Source: Actinoallomurus soli (GTDB lineage Bacteria; Actinomycetota; Actinomycetes; Streptosporangiales; Streptosporangiaceae). From it: a stretch of DNA of 64,000 nt. Position 1 is the first letter of the stretch. Every line of letters starts with the position of its first letter. The position numbers and the translations under genes were made by a program. The notes under the pieces are model-generated. The model saw only the letters and a list, made by a program, of their open reading frames with translations, did no database searches and was not told the origin of the DNA. The stretch lies in assembly GCF_024055715.1 (NCBI RefSeq), contig NZ_JAMXMV010000003.1:124001-188000 (forward strand). The letters are read 5' to 3'. Shown one piece after another: positions 1 to 8,168 of the stretch.

Positions 1-945
1 CTGACCGTGCCGGCGCTGGGTTCGCCGGCGGGCGTTCAGTGGACCGGGCAGATCACGGCGAGCGACGGCCTCGCCGAGAACCTGCGGCCCGAGCCGGGCG
101 GGCTGCTGAGCCTGCGTCTGCCGCCCGCGTCCACCGCCGAGTGGCAGTCGCCGCAGCTCGTCGGCAGCGCCCTGGTGCGCGGCGGGCAGGCCGGCGCGCC
201 CCTCCCGGCGATCGTCACCCGTGACCTCGCCGCCCGCGCGCACGTCGGCGTGGGCGGCCGGCTCAGCCTCGACCAGGGCGGCCTCGCCCATCCGATCACG
301 GTCGCGGGGATCGTCCCCGCACTGCCGTCGGTCGCGCCGGGCAAGCCCGGCGTGATGGTCGACTGGGCCGCGCTGAGCGACCGGGACCTCGCCGCCGGTG
401 TACCCGCGCCCGCGCCCGGCGAATGGTGGCTGACGGCCCGCGACACCGCGCCGGTCGCGAAGGCGCTCGCGGGGCAGACCGTCGTCGACCGGAACGCCCT
501 GCGGCACCGGTTGCGCGACGCCCCGCTGGGGCGCGGGCTGCGGGGCGCCCTCATCCTCGGGTTCGGCGCCGCGCTGGTGCTCGCGGCGATCGGGTTCGCG
601 GTCCACACGGCCGTGTCGGCGCGGGAGCGCGCCGGTGAGTTCGCGGTCCTGCGGGCGCTCGGCGTCGGCGGGCGGCAGGTCCTCGGGCTCGTCGCCGTCG
701 AGCAGGCGTTCCTCGTCGGGCTGGGCCTGGCCGGCGGTCTGCTGCTCGGGATCGTGCTGGCCCGTCTCGTCGTTCCGCACGTCGTGCTCACGGCGGCCGC
801 CACCACTCCGTACCCGCCCGTGCACGTCATCCTGCGGTGGCCCGCGATCGTCTCGATGCTGGGCGCGATCGTCGTGCTGATCGCCGCGGTGCTGCTGCTG
901 TTCGCCCGCTCGCTGCGGCACGGCCGTCCCCTGGAGGAGCGATGA
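1..945 (+). CDS. ABC transporter permease, FtsX/MacB type, 5' end outside window
   Basis: The reading frame is open from the first base, so the true start lies upstream and only the last 314 residues are seen. About 170 residues of a probable extracytoplasmic domain are followed by three hydrophobic segments (roughly residues 180-200, 230-255 and 280-300) with the FtsX-type cytoplasmic pattern ending in LRALGVGGRQV. This is the C-terminal permease module of MacB/LolCE-like exporters, which act mechanically on envelope substrates or drugs rather than forming a channel. Its TGA overlaps the ATG of the next permease (ATGA), so the two are translationally coupled. The substrate cannot be inferred. 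Confidence 0.85.
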   Translation: MTVPALGSPAGVQWTGQITASDGLAENLRPEPGGLLSLRLPPASTAEWQSPQLVGSALVRGGQAGAPLPAIVTRDLAARAHVGVGGRLSLDQGGLAHPITVAGIVPALPSVAPGKPGVMVDWAALSDRDLAAGVPAPAPGEWWLTARDTAPVAKALAGQTVVDRNALRHRLRDAPLGRGLRGALILGFGAALVLAAIGFAVHTAVSARERAGEFAVLRALGVGGRQVLGLVAVEQAFLVGLGLAGGLLLGIVLARLVVPHVVLTAAATTPYPPVHVILRWPAIVSMLGAIVVLIAAVLLLFARSLRHGRPLEER

Positions 946-3506
946 TCCGGCGGACCGCGCGGGCGCACCGGCCGGCGCTGCTCGTCCTCGGGCTGCTCGT
1001 CCTCGTCACGACGTTCCTGGCCGACGCGGGGCCGCGGGCGCTCGTCTCCGGGTACGACCGCGCCGCGCGGGAGACGATGGCCGGGGCGCCGTCCGGCGCC
1101 ACCGACCTCGTCGTGTCGTCCGGGCTGCCGTCGACCGCGGCGGACGAGGCGCAGGCGCGCGGCGCGCGTCTCCTCGCGAGCACGGACGGGCTCGCGACGG
1201 CGGCGCGGCAGTGGCGCGCGACGTTCCCGAAGCCGCTGCGGGACACCATCGTGACGAGCGACTACTTCGCCGGCTCATCGTTCCTGCCGCTCGCGCACGG
1301 CGTGAACCAGACGCTGGGCCTCGGCTACTCCAGCAGCGCGAACGCCCACATCCGGTACGTCTCGGGCCGCCCGCCCGGCCCCGCGCTCGAGACCGCGCTG
1401 CCCGAACGCGCGGCGCGGCGGCTGGGCGTCGCCGCCGGCGACGTCCTGCGCACCGCGACCCAGCCGGCCCTCAACGTGCGGATCACGGGGCTGTTCGTCC
1501 CGGCGGACCCCGGCGACCGGTACTGGGCGTCCGCGTCGCACGCGAAGTTCGCGGACGCCGAGCTGAGGAAGACGCCCGACGGGAACGACGTCGTCCTGGC
1601 GACCGGGATCCTCGACCCGGCCGGCTACCGCGCGCTGTGCACCCGGACGCCGTTCGGGGTCAACGTCACCTGGACGTACACGCCCGGCACCGACCGGGTC
1701 ACGGCCGGGTCCGCGAAGACGCTCGTGGACGACGTCCACCGGTCCGCCGAGAGGATCGCGGGCGAGAACACCTCGATGAGCACGCGGCTGGACTGGGTGC
1801 TCGACGACTTCGTGCAGCGGCTCCGGACGACGCAGGCGCTGATGTTCCTGTCGGTCTCCGGGCTGTTCGCCGCCGCGCTCGGCGTGCTGGCCCTCGCCGT
1901 CGGGCTCCTGCTCCGGCGGATGAACCCCGACCTCCACCTGCAGGCCGCCCGCGGCGCCTCACGGCTCCGGCTCGCCGGGCTCACCGCCGGCGTCACGGCC
2001 CTGGTGACGCTGCCGGCCGCCGCCGCCGGCCTCGCGCTGTCCGCGCTCCTCGTCGACGGCCCGGCGCAGACCGTGTCGTACGCCGCGGTGGCGATCCTGG
2101 TCCTGACGGCGATCGGCGGGCCGACGGCCGCCGGGCTCCGTCTCCCGGGGCGACGGCTGGTCGCCGAGGGCCTGCTCGTCGTGCTCGCGGTGGCCGGGAC
2201 GTACCTCGTCCGCCGGCGCGGCCTCCCCGCCACCGGGAGCGTCGATCCGTTCCTGTCCGCCGTCCCCGTGCTCCTGGCCGTGGCCGCCGGGCTCGTGCTC
2301 CTGCGCGCCCTCCCGTACGTCCTGCGGCCGGTCCAGCGGATTCTCGCGCGGGGGCGGTCGGCGGTCCCGTTCATCGGCGTCGCCCGCGTGTCGACGGCGG
2401 CGCTGCCGCTCGTCGTCGTGCTGCTGGCCGTGGCGGTCATCGGGTTCGGCTCGACGGTCGAGGCGAGCCTGAGCCGCGCGCAGCGCCTCGCGACGTACGC
2501 GTCGGTGGGCGGGGACGCGCGGGTCGACGCGGTGACCATGAGCCGGGACGTGATCGACCGGGTGCGCCGCACGCCGGGCGTACGGGCCGTCGTGCCCGCC
2601 CAGACCGTCCACGCGGCCCGGATGTCCGTGGACGGCCAGCTCATCAGCGAGCTCACCGTGATCGGCGTCGACCTGCCCGCCTACCGGCGGATGATGGCCG
2701 ACACGCCCCTGCGGCCGCCCGCGTGGCCGCGCGGCCCCGGGATCCCGGCGCTGTTCTCCCCCACCGCGCACGCGCCGAAGTCGGGGGTCAGCGTGTCCAC
2801 CGACTACGGCCAGAGCATGCCGCTGCGGAACGCCGGCACGGTCACGGGCTTCCCCGGCCAGTCCGCCGACGACCCGTTCGTCCTCGTGCCCGCCGACGCG
2901 CTCGGCCGCGCCACCGGCGGCGGCAACACCGGCTCGGTCTCCATCTTCGTCCGCGGCGACCACATCGACGCGGCGGCGCTGTCGCGCGCCGCCGCCCAGC
3001 CGTCACTCGGCGCCGCCGAGAAGAACGCCGTGACGACGTACCGCCAGGAGCACGCCGCCCTCACCCAGGGGACGCTCGGCCGGATCGTCGGTCAGGGGTT
3101 CGGCCTGACGGCCGCCCTCGTGACCTGCTACGGAACGCTCGCGATCCTGGTGATGCTGTTCGCGGGCGCGCGAGGCCGCGGGCGCGCCGTGTCGTACCTG
3201 CGCACGCTCGGGCTGAGCCGGCGGCAGGCGCACTGGCTGGCCGTCGTCGAGATCGCGCCGGTGCTGTTCGTCGCGTTCGCCGGCGGGTGGGCGCTCGGGC
3301 TCGTCCTGCCGGGTCTGCTGGGACCCGCCATCGACCTGAGCCCGTACACGGGCGGGTCGCCGGTCCGGCACTTCGTGCCCGACCTGGCGGTCTCCGCGTC
3401 GCTCGCCGGCGGACTGCTGGTCTTCGCGGCCCTGGCCGTGTTCATCGACGCCCTGGTCGCGACGCGGCGCGGCCTCGGCGGCGTGCTGCGGATCGGAGAG
3501 GTATGA
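942..3506 (+). CDS. ABC transporter permease, duplicated FtsX domains
   Basis: An 854-residue membrane protein. It has an N-terminal membrane anchor (about residues 10-30), a long extracytoplasmic region, a first FtsX-like set of helices around residues 300-500, a second extracytoplasmic domain, and a C-terminal FtsX module with the family-like LRTLGLSRRQAHWL near the end. Length and double-module layout match large MacB-like actinobacterial permeases. The ATG at 942 overlaps the stop of the upstream permease, and its own stop overlaps the ATG of the ATPase downstream. Together with its neighbours it should form one exporter complex at the cytoplasmic membrane. The substrate is unknown. Confidence 0.88.
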   Translation: MIRRTARAHRPALLVLGLLVLVTTFLADAGPRALVSGYDRAARETMAGAPSGATDLVVSSGLPSTAADEAQARGARLLASTDGLATAARQWRATFPKPLRDTIVTSDYFAGSSFLPLAHGVNQTLGLGYSSSANAHIRYVSGRPPGPALETALPERAARRLGVAAGDVLRTATQPALNVRITGLFVPADPGDRYWASASHAKFADAELRKTPDGNDVVLATGILDPAGYRALCTRTPFGVNVTWTYTPGTDRVTAGSAKTLVDDVHRSAERIAGENTSMSTRLDWVLDDFVQRLRTTQALMFLSVSGLFAAALGVLALAVGLLLRRMNPDLHLQAARGASRLRLAGLTAGVTALVTLPAAAAGLALSALLVDGPAQTVSYAAVAILVLTAIGGPTAAGLRLPGRRLVAEGLLVVLAVAGTYLVRRRGLPATGSVDPFLSAVPVLLAVAAGLVLLRALPYVLRPVQRILARGRSAVPFIGVARVSTAALPLVVVLLAVAVIGFGSTVEASLSRAQRLATYASVGGDARVDAVTMSRDVIDRVRRTPGVRAVVPAQTVHAARMSVDGQLISELTVIGVDLPAYRRMMADTPLRPPAWPRGPGIPALFSPTAHAPKSGVSVSTDYGQSMPLRNAGTVTGFPGQSADDPFVLVPADALGRATGGGNTGSVSIFVRGDHIDAAALSRAAAQPSLGAAEKNAVTTYRQEHAALTQGTLGRIVGQGFGLTAALVTCYGTLAILVMLFAGARGRGRAVSYLRTLGLSRRQAHWLAVVEIAPVLFVAFAGGWALGLVLPGLLGPAIDLSPYTGGSPVRHFVPDLAVSASLAGGLLVFAALAVFIDALVATRRGLGGVLRIGEV

Positions 3507-4429
3507 GCCTGGACGAACCCGACCTGGCGGAGCTGGAGCGCCGCGCCGGCAGCACCGGCCCGGCGTACGGCGCGGACGCCCACATCGTCTGCGACAACCT
3601 GGTGCGGATCTACCAGACGCAGGGCGTCGAGGTGATCGCGCTGCAGGGCCTGGACCTGCTCGTCGAGGAGGGCGAGATGGTGGCGCTCGTCGGCGCGTCC
3701 GGGTCGGGCAAGTCGACGCTGCTGAACATCCTGGCCGGGCTGGACGTGCCGACCGCGGGCGTGGCGCGGGTCGCCGGGGTCGACCTGCTCGACATGTCCG
3801 GCCGCGACCGGCTGCGGTTCCGGCGGGAACTCGTCGGGTTCGTGTGGCAGCAGACCGCGCGGAACCTCCTCCCGTACCTGTCGGCCGCGGAGAACGTCGA
3901 GATGCCGATGCGGTTCGCCGGTCTCGGGCGGAAGGCACGGCGCACGCGCGCCCTCGAACTGCTCGACCTGGTCGGCCTGGCCGACCGCGCCACGGCGCGA
4001 CCGGCCGAGATGTCCGGTGGCGAACAGCAGCGCGTCGCCATCGCGGTGGCCGTCGCGAACCGGCCGAAGGTCGTCCTCGCCGACGAGCCCACCGGCGAGC
4101 TCGACACGGCGACCGGCGCGTCGGTGTTCTCCGCCCTCCGCACCGCGAACCGGTCCCTCGGCGTCACGACCGTCATCGTCACCCACGACCCGGAGGTCGC
4201 CGGCAACGTCGACCGTACGATCGGCATCCGCGACGGGCGGACGAGCAGCGAGATCCTCCGCCGCACCTCCGAGTCCGGCGACGTCGTCGTCGCGGAGTAC
4301 GCCGTGCTCGACCGCGCGGGGCGGCTGCAGCTCCCCCGGTCGTTCACCACGGCGCTGGACATGAAGGACCGGGTACGCCTGGAACTGGAGACGGACCACA
4401 TCGGAGTCTGGCCTGATGATCACCGTTGA
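3503..4429 (+). CDS. ABC transporter ATP-binding protein with C-terminal AbrB-like tail
   Basis: A 308-residue ATPase of the MacB/LolD class. Visible motifs are Walker A GASGSGKST (64-72), Q-loop WQQ (115-117), signature SGGEQQR (171-177), Walker B VVLADEPTGEL (190-200) and H-loop THD (227-229). After the ATPase core, residues about 263-304 (AVLDRAGRLQLPRS, then ALDMKDRVRLEL) resemble a swapped-hairpin AbrB/SpoVT half-domain, an unusual appendage for an ABC ATPase. The ATG at 3503 overlaps the permease stop, and the 3' end overlaps the second ATPase by 14 bases. It probably pairs with one or both permeases to drive export. Confidence 0.9.
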   Translation: MSLDEPDLAELERRAGSTGPAYGADAHIVCDNLVRIYQTQGVEVIALQGLDLLVEEGEMVALVGASGSGKSTLLNILAGLDVPTAGVARVAGVDLLDMSGRDRLRFRRELVGFVWQQTARNLLPYLSAAENVEMPMRFAGLGRKARRTRALELLDLVGLADRATARPAEMSGGEQQRVAIAVAVANRPKVVLADEPTGELDTATGASVFSALRTANRSLGVTTVIVTHDPEVAGNVDRTIGIRDGRTSSEILRRTSESGDVVVAEYAVLDRAGRLQLPRSFTTALDMKDRVRLELETDHIGVWPDDHR

Positions 4430-5066
4430 GGGCCTGAACAAGGCGTACGGGGCGAACCACGTCCTCCGGGACGTGAGCTTCACGGTCGAGGCCGGGGAGC
4501 TCCTGGCCGTCCGCGGCCGTTCGGGTTCGGGGAAGACGACGCTGCTGAACCTCATCGGCGGGCTCGACAGCCCGGCCTCCGGCCGGGTCGTCGTCGGCCC
4601 GTGGGAGGTGACATCGTCCGGCCCGGCGGAGCTGCAGCGCATGCGGCGGGAGACGGTCGGGTTCGTGTTCCAGTCGTTCGGGCTGATCCCGGTGCTGTCG
4701 GCGGCGGAGAACGTCGGCGTGCCACTGCGGCTGACGCGGACCCCGGCCCGCGAACGCGAGGAGCGCGTACGGCTGCTGCTGGCCATGGTGGGCCTCGCCG
4801 ACCATGCCCGGCAGCGCCCGTACGAACTGTCCGGCGGCCAGCAGCAACGCGTCGCCATCGCCCGCGCCCTGGCCCGGTCGCCGCAGGTGCTCATCGCGGA
4901 CGAACCCACAGGACAGCTCGACTCCGAGACCGCCCAGTCGATCATGCAGCTGATCCGCGCCGTCGTCCGCGACCAGGGCGTCACGGCCGTCGTCGCGACC
5001 CATGACCCCCTCCTGGTCCGCCACGCCGACCGCGTCATCGAACTCCGCGACGGCGCCGTGTCCTGA
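4416..5066 (+). CDS. ABC transporter ATP-binding protein
   Basis: A compact 216-residue LolD/MacB-type ATPase and the last gene of the exporter operon. Motifs are Walker A GRSGSGKTT (34-42), Q-loop FQS (85-87), signature LSGGQQQR (138-145), Walker B VLIADEPTGQLD (158-169) and H-loop THD (195-197). The length is normal for the family. The presence of two different ATPases suggests either a heterodimeric motor or two permease/ATPase pairings. Its start ATG lies inside the 3' end of the preceding ATPase gene, so it depends on translational coupling. Confidence 0.9.
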   Translation: MITVEGLNKAYGANHVLRDVSFTVEAGELLAVRGRSGSGKTTLLNLIGGLDSPASGRVVVGPWEVTSSGPAELQRMRRETVGFVFQSFGLIPVLSAAENVGVPLRLTRTPAREREERVRLLLAMVGLADHARQRPYELSGGQQQRVAIARALARSPQVLIADEPTGQLDSETAQSIMQLIRAVVRDQGVTAVVATHDPLLVRHADRVIELRDGAVS

Positions 5067-5214
5067 GCGCGAAGGGGCAGGTCGCCGCCGTGGCTCAAGC
5101 AGGTCACGCCGAACCGTGGTTCCGGGGCGGTGGTCGTGCTATCCACCGAAGTGGGGTTGTTTCGCCACGACCCCATCGAGTTCGATCCCGAGACCTCTCG
5201 AGAGGACGGAACAC

Positions 5215-5697
5215 GTGAGGACCAGTCACCTGTTAGCGGCACTCGGCGTCCTGGCCGGCGGCATCACGGCCGCTCCGAGCGCGGCCGGCGCCGACGTCAT
5301 CGTTCCCATCGGGCCCGACCAGGGGTTCCACGGCCTCGTGAACGGCGCGCACGACAAAGCGGTGATCAAGATGGTCTGTCCCGGTCCCGCCTATCCGGAC
5401 CAGACCGGGCATCCCATCGCAGGTCAGACGCTGGCAGTGGCCCCGGGTGCCGTCTCGACGAAGGGCGGCGGGTACACCGGCAGCCTGGGCACCTCCGTCG
5501 CCGTCGCCGTCGCCCTCTCCGCGGTGTCCACCGGCGAGCCGATCGTGTTCCACGCCTACAACGTCCCGCAGGACATCCCGACGTCGATCTCGCTGCCCTG
5601 CTACGGCACTGGCACCATCCGGTTCGTCCCCCTGCCCACGAGCGGGACCGCCGTCCCCGACGACGTCACCGTCACCTACGTCAACATCGCCGTGTGA
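5215..5697 (+). CDS. small secreted protein, function unknown
   Basis: A 160-residue protein. The GTG start is preceded by a GAGGACGGA ribosome-binding site and gives an N-terminal signal peptide: a basic start, a hydrophobic core LLAALGVLAGGITA and a cleavage-like AGA around residues 22-26. The mature part is about 130 residues, has two cysteines that could pair, and looks beta-rich (alternating Val/Ser/Thr). It is probably an exported globular protein, similar in plan to the small secreted proteins common in Streptomyces and Actinomadura. No catalytic motif is visible. It is separated from the ABC operon by about 150 bases and is probably transcribed on its own. Confidence 0.72.
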   Translation: MRTSHLLAALGVLAGGITAAPSAAGADVIVPIGPDQGFHGLVNGAHDKAVIKMVCPGPAYPDQTGHPIAGQTLAVAPGAVSTKGGGYTGSLGTSVAVAVALSAVSTGEPIVFHAYNVPQDIPTSISLPCYGTGTIRFVPLPTSGTAVPDDVTVTYVNIAV

Positions 5698-5844
5698 CAC
5701 CGACCCGGACCGCCCGCCCGACGACGTCCGGCATATGCGAGCAAGCGCCGACGGCCCGCCGCTGCCGTCACCGACGTCGTCGGTGAGCGCTACGCATTGC
5801 GGAGACCCCACGCGGTGCTTTGAGGTCGTGGCAGCGACCCGCCT

Positions 5845-7032
5845 TCACGACTCCTCATCAATACCCGGGATGACAGCAAACGAGGTCAACCTCCGCAGCG
5901 ATCGCCTCGTGCCTCTGATATCTAGGTCTCCCGTAGCGGTGACCTGCAACCCATCGCCATGCGCCCGGACAGCTTCGTTGTAATCGGACTCGCTTAGCTC
6001 GACCCTGTACCGACGGGCATCGCCAGAATCATCGGCTACCCCTTGAATAACCACCTCGCCACGCCCGTAATTACCTTCTCGGAAGAGGCGGACCACCAGG
6101 CCGGCTACCGTCACTCCCGACCTAGGCTGCTTCGTTCTCAGATAGTCTGCAGCTTCGCCGAGAATTCGCTGCTGCCCAGGAGTGATTCGAAGGAGCACAG
6201 GAGCGAAATGTTCACGAACGAGAGGTGACCCGGCGAAACGAAGTTGATAGACCTCATAATCTGGACCGCCCAAGGCACTTAGTGCCGCCAATTCTGTAGC
6301 GTTAGGGGTGTCCGGCGCGAACTTCCCGAACGAGGATAGCGGTAGATCCCCCTCACTAACGCGCTCCGCCAACTGTTGCGCCTTCCGGGCGGTTGTCAGC
6401 ATTCGATTCGTTACTCTACGCCCGAAAGGCCGAGGAGGAACCTCCATCAAAACATCCTGACCTTCAGGAGTTGCAACATCTGAATCGTCGTCCGAGTAAA
6501 CGTCTGCCAGCGGAAGAGCAAGCGACAGAACGAAACTCCCCGGCCGGGTGGATAGTCTGGCCTGAGCCGCATAGGCCTCCGCGCGTTGCGGTCGCCGAGG
6601 AGGGAGAACCAAGGAGTCATGATCCAACGCGGCGGCCGACGCAACGACGAAGTTCTTGAGCGCAGAGATTGCGGAGTGCGCCAGGAACAGGGGCGCCTCA
6701 CCCTCAGGAGCATTCGGAGTCAGACGGACCGCTACGTTATCTACTCCACCATGAGTGATATCATCAGCGATCTCCTCTGGCAGACGCCGTTCGACGAACG
6801 ATATCGCCTTCAGTGCTTCGGTGACGAGTTCTACGTAATCTAGGACGCTTTTTTCCGCCGGTAGCACGACACGAACATCGTCATTGGTTTGACTACTCGG
6901 GGACCGCCAAAGACTAGTCCGGCCATCTACATCTTCGAGGGTCCACCCAGAGCCATCAAGATAGGCCGCAAGCGCCCCTAGACTTGGGATCTTTCCAGTC
7001 TCCACTCCAGAGACAGGGCTCAGCCGACTCAT
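5845..7032 (-). CDS. unknown protein, partner of the DUF4365 gene
   Basis: A 395-residue protein of unrecognised family, translationally coupled to the upstream nuclease-like gene (ATGA overlap at 7029-7032). It has no signal peptide or membrane segment, so it is cytoplasmic. The C-terminal third (about residues 300-390, GVTVAGLVVRLFREG and VELSESDYNEAVRAH) has the alternating pattern of a small beta-barrel or beta-rich domain; this is an impression only. Base composition is visibly poorer in G+C than both flanks, with more A/T at third positions, which suggests horizontal acquisition. I would treat it as the second subunit or regulator of a two-gene defence-like module. No biochemical function can be assigned. 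Confidence 0.7.
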   Translation of the reverse strand: MSRLSPVSGVETGKIPSLGALAAYLDGSGWTLEDVDGRTSLWRSPSSQTNDDVRVVLPAEKSVLDYVELVTEALKAISFVERRLPEEIADDITHGGVDNVAVRLTPNAPEGEAPLFLAHSAISALKNFVVASAAALDHDSLVLPPRRPQRAEAYAAQARLSTRPGSFVLSLALPLADVYSDDDSDVATPEGQDVLMEVPPRPFGRRVTNRMLTTARKAQQLAERVSEGDLPLSSFGKFAPDTPNATELAALSALGGPDYEVYQLRFAGSPLVREHFAPVLLRITPGQQRILGEAADYLRTKQPRSGVTVAGLVVRLFREGNYGRGEVVIQGVADDSGDARRYRVELSESDYNEAVRAHGDGLQVTATGDLDIRGTRRSLRRLTSFAVIPGIDEES

Positions 7033-7571
7033 GGCTGCCCCCAGACGTCGATAGCGGGAACAGGAGTCGATCGCCGAATCCCATGCGTTTTAAGCATTCT
7101 GTGCAACCCTGCCTGATCCAGGGTATTCTCGACGGGAAGGTGTATCGCCTGGCTCGTCTTGTTCACCGAAGGCTCCATGCCTTCCAGCGACACCCATGCT
7201 CCGCGACCGCATAGGAGCGTTCCTTCGCTGTGGAGGCGCACGTGCTCACCTTCCTCAGGAACGCCGATAACGACAAGCACCCTACCAACGGCGTGATCCC
7301 GACGCCTGAGTACATCGTAGGTCTCGATGTCAAGGTCATAGCTGAAAACACCCGACGCAAGCTGCCTCAGCTTGATCGTGGTCTTCACTTGAACGTTCAC
7401 CGTAGGGTAGTAAGTCCCTAGTTCTTCCCCTGGGTACACAAGTTGCACGTCCGCCTTCTGGAGATCCACTGTGGTGGACCGGCTATGGAGGAGACCGCAC
7501 CCGGCAGCGACCGCCTCTAGCCAGGCTTCGCCGAAGTCACCTTGCAGGGTGTTCTGGTCTCGGTCCCGCAC
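7029..7571 (-). CDS. DUF4365-like protein, PD-(D/E)XK nuclease fold candidate
   Basis: A 180-residue protein whose first half fits DUF4365: QGDFGEAWLEAVAA (10-23), then LQKADVQLVY (37-46) and NVQVKTTIKL (59-68). The spaced Glu15, Asp41 and Gln61-Val-Lys63 match the catalytic arrangement E...D...(E/Q)xK of PD-(D/E)XK nucleases, the superfamily I would place DUF4365 in. The rest is beta-rich and may bind the partner or nucleic acid. A GTG start is inferred; no good ribosome-binding site is visible. It is the first gene of a two-gene, AT-richer cassette on the minus strand. Cleavage of nucleic acid is an inference from the motif, not shown. Confidence 0.72.
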   Translation of the reverse strand: MRDRDQNTLQGDFGEAWLEAVAAGCGLLHSRSTTVDLQKADVQLVYPGEELGTYYPTVNVQVKTTIKLRQLASGVFSYDLDIETYDVLRRRDHAVGRVLVVIGVPEEGEHVRLHSEGTLLCGRGAWVSLEGMEPSVNKTSQAIHLPVENTLDQAGLHRMLKTHGIRRSTPVPAIDVWGQP

Positions 7572-7620
7572 GTGGCTGATTGTGCCGCATTAGGCAACGG
7601 GACGCGGTGAGTTGGACACA

Positions 7621-8163
7621 ATGGCCTTTGATACGGGATTGGTCATGCGTCGAGGCCGCGTCGCCGCCCACAAGCAGTACGAAGCATGGCCTACTGCGGC
7701 AGCAGAGGGAGGGGACGGCTGTGAGGTGTTCTGGACGGACGGCGCTCGCGCGTACGTCCGCCGCGACGGGGTGGACGAGCCGCTCGAGCCCTCACCTGAT
7801 TCGCGGCTGGTGGACGTCAACCTCGATCCGCCGTTCCCGAACGCGCCGGGTTTCCGCGCCGTCCGGCTGCTCGCCGAGGCCGGATTCGTGGAACGCTTCC
7901 GCCCGCGCGTCGTCTCCACCACCTTGGCGGTCGCCTGGGTCGCCGCCGGGCGGCGGGCCGCGTACGTCACCGACGGCCATCTGCGGGACAGCGTGCACTT
8001 CGCCGCCGGCATCGCGTTGTTCCAGGCGGCCGGCTGCGTGGTGACCGGCATCCACGGTCAGCCGCTGCACACCGGCCCGGGCGGGCTCGTCGTGGCGGCA
8101 GACCGGGAGACGCACACGGCGTTGCTGGACCTCATCGGCGACCGGCTCCCGCCCGGCCGGTAG
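7621..8163 (+). pseudogene. inositol monophosphatase-like protein, N-terminally truncated
   Basis: The frame encodes 180 residues resembling the C-terminal two thirds of the inositol monophosphatase/FIG family. The stretch STTLAVAWVAAGRRAAYV followed by RDSVHFAAGIALFQAAG corresponds to the late substrate- and metal-site region, where the family has a W-D-x-A-A-G-type motif. The early metal motifs (GEE and DPIDGT) and about 80-100 N-terminal residues are absent, and the family is usually about 260 residues. The break lies next to the AT-richer DUF4365 cassette, so island insertion may have removed the 5' part. ATG at 7621 is the best internal start; a TTG at 7612 is also possible. A short but functional variant cannot be excluded. 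Confidence 0.5.
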
Positions 8164-8168
8164 GTCTG

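Noticed and set aside
3128-5242. A 704-codon open frame on the minus strand
   Set aside because: It is antisense to two clear ABC ATPase genes with intact Walker motifs; the translation is Ser/Arg/Thr-rich noise.
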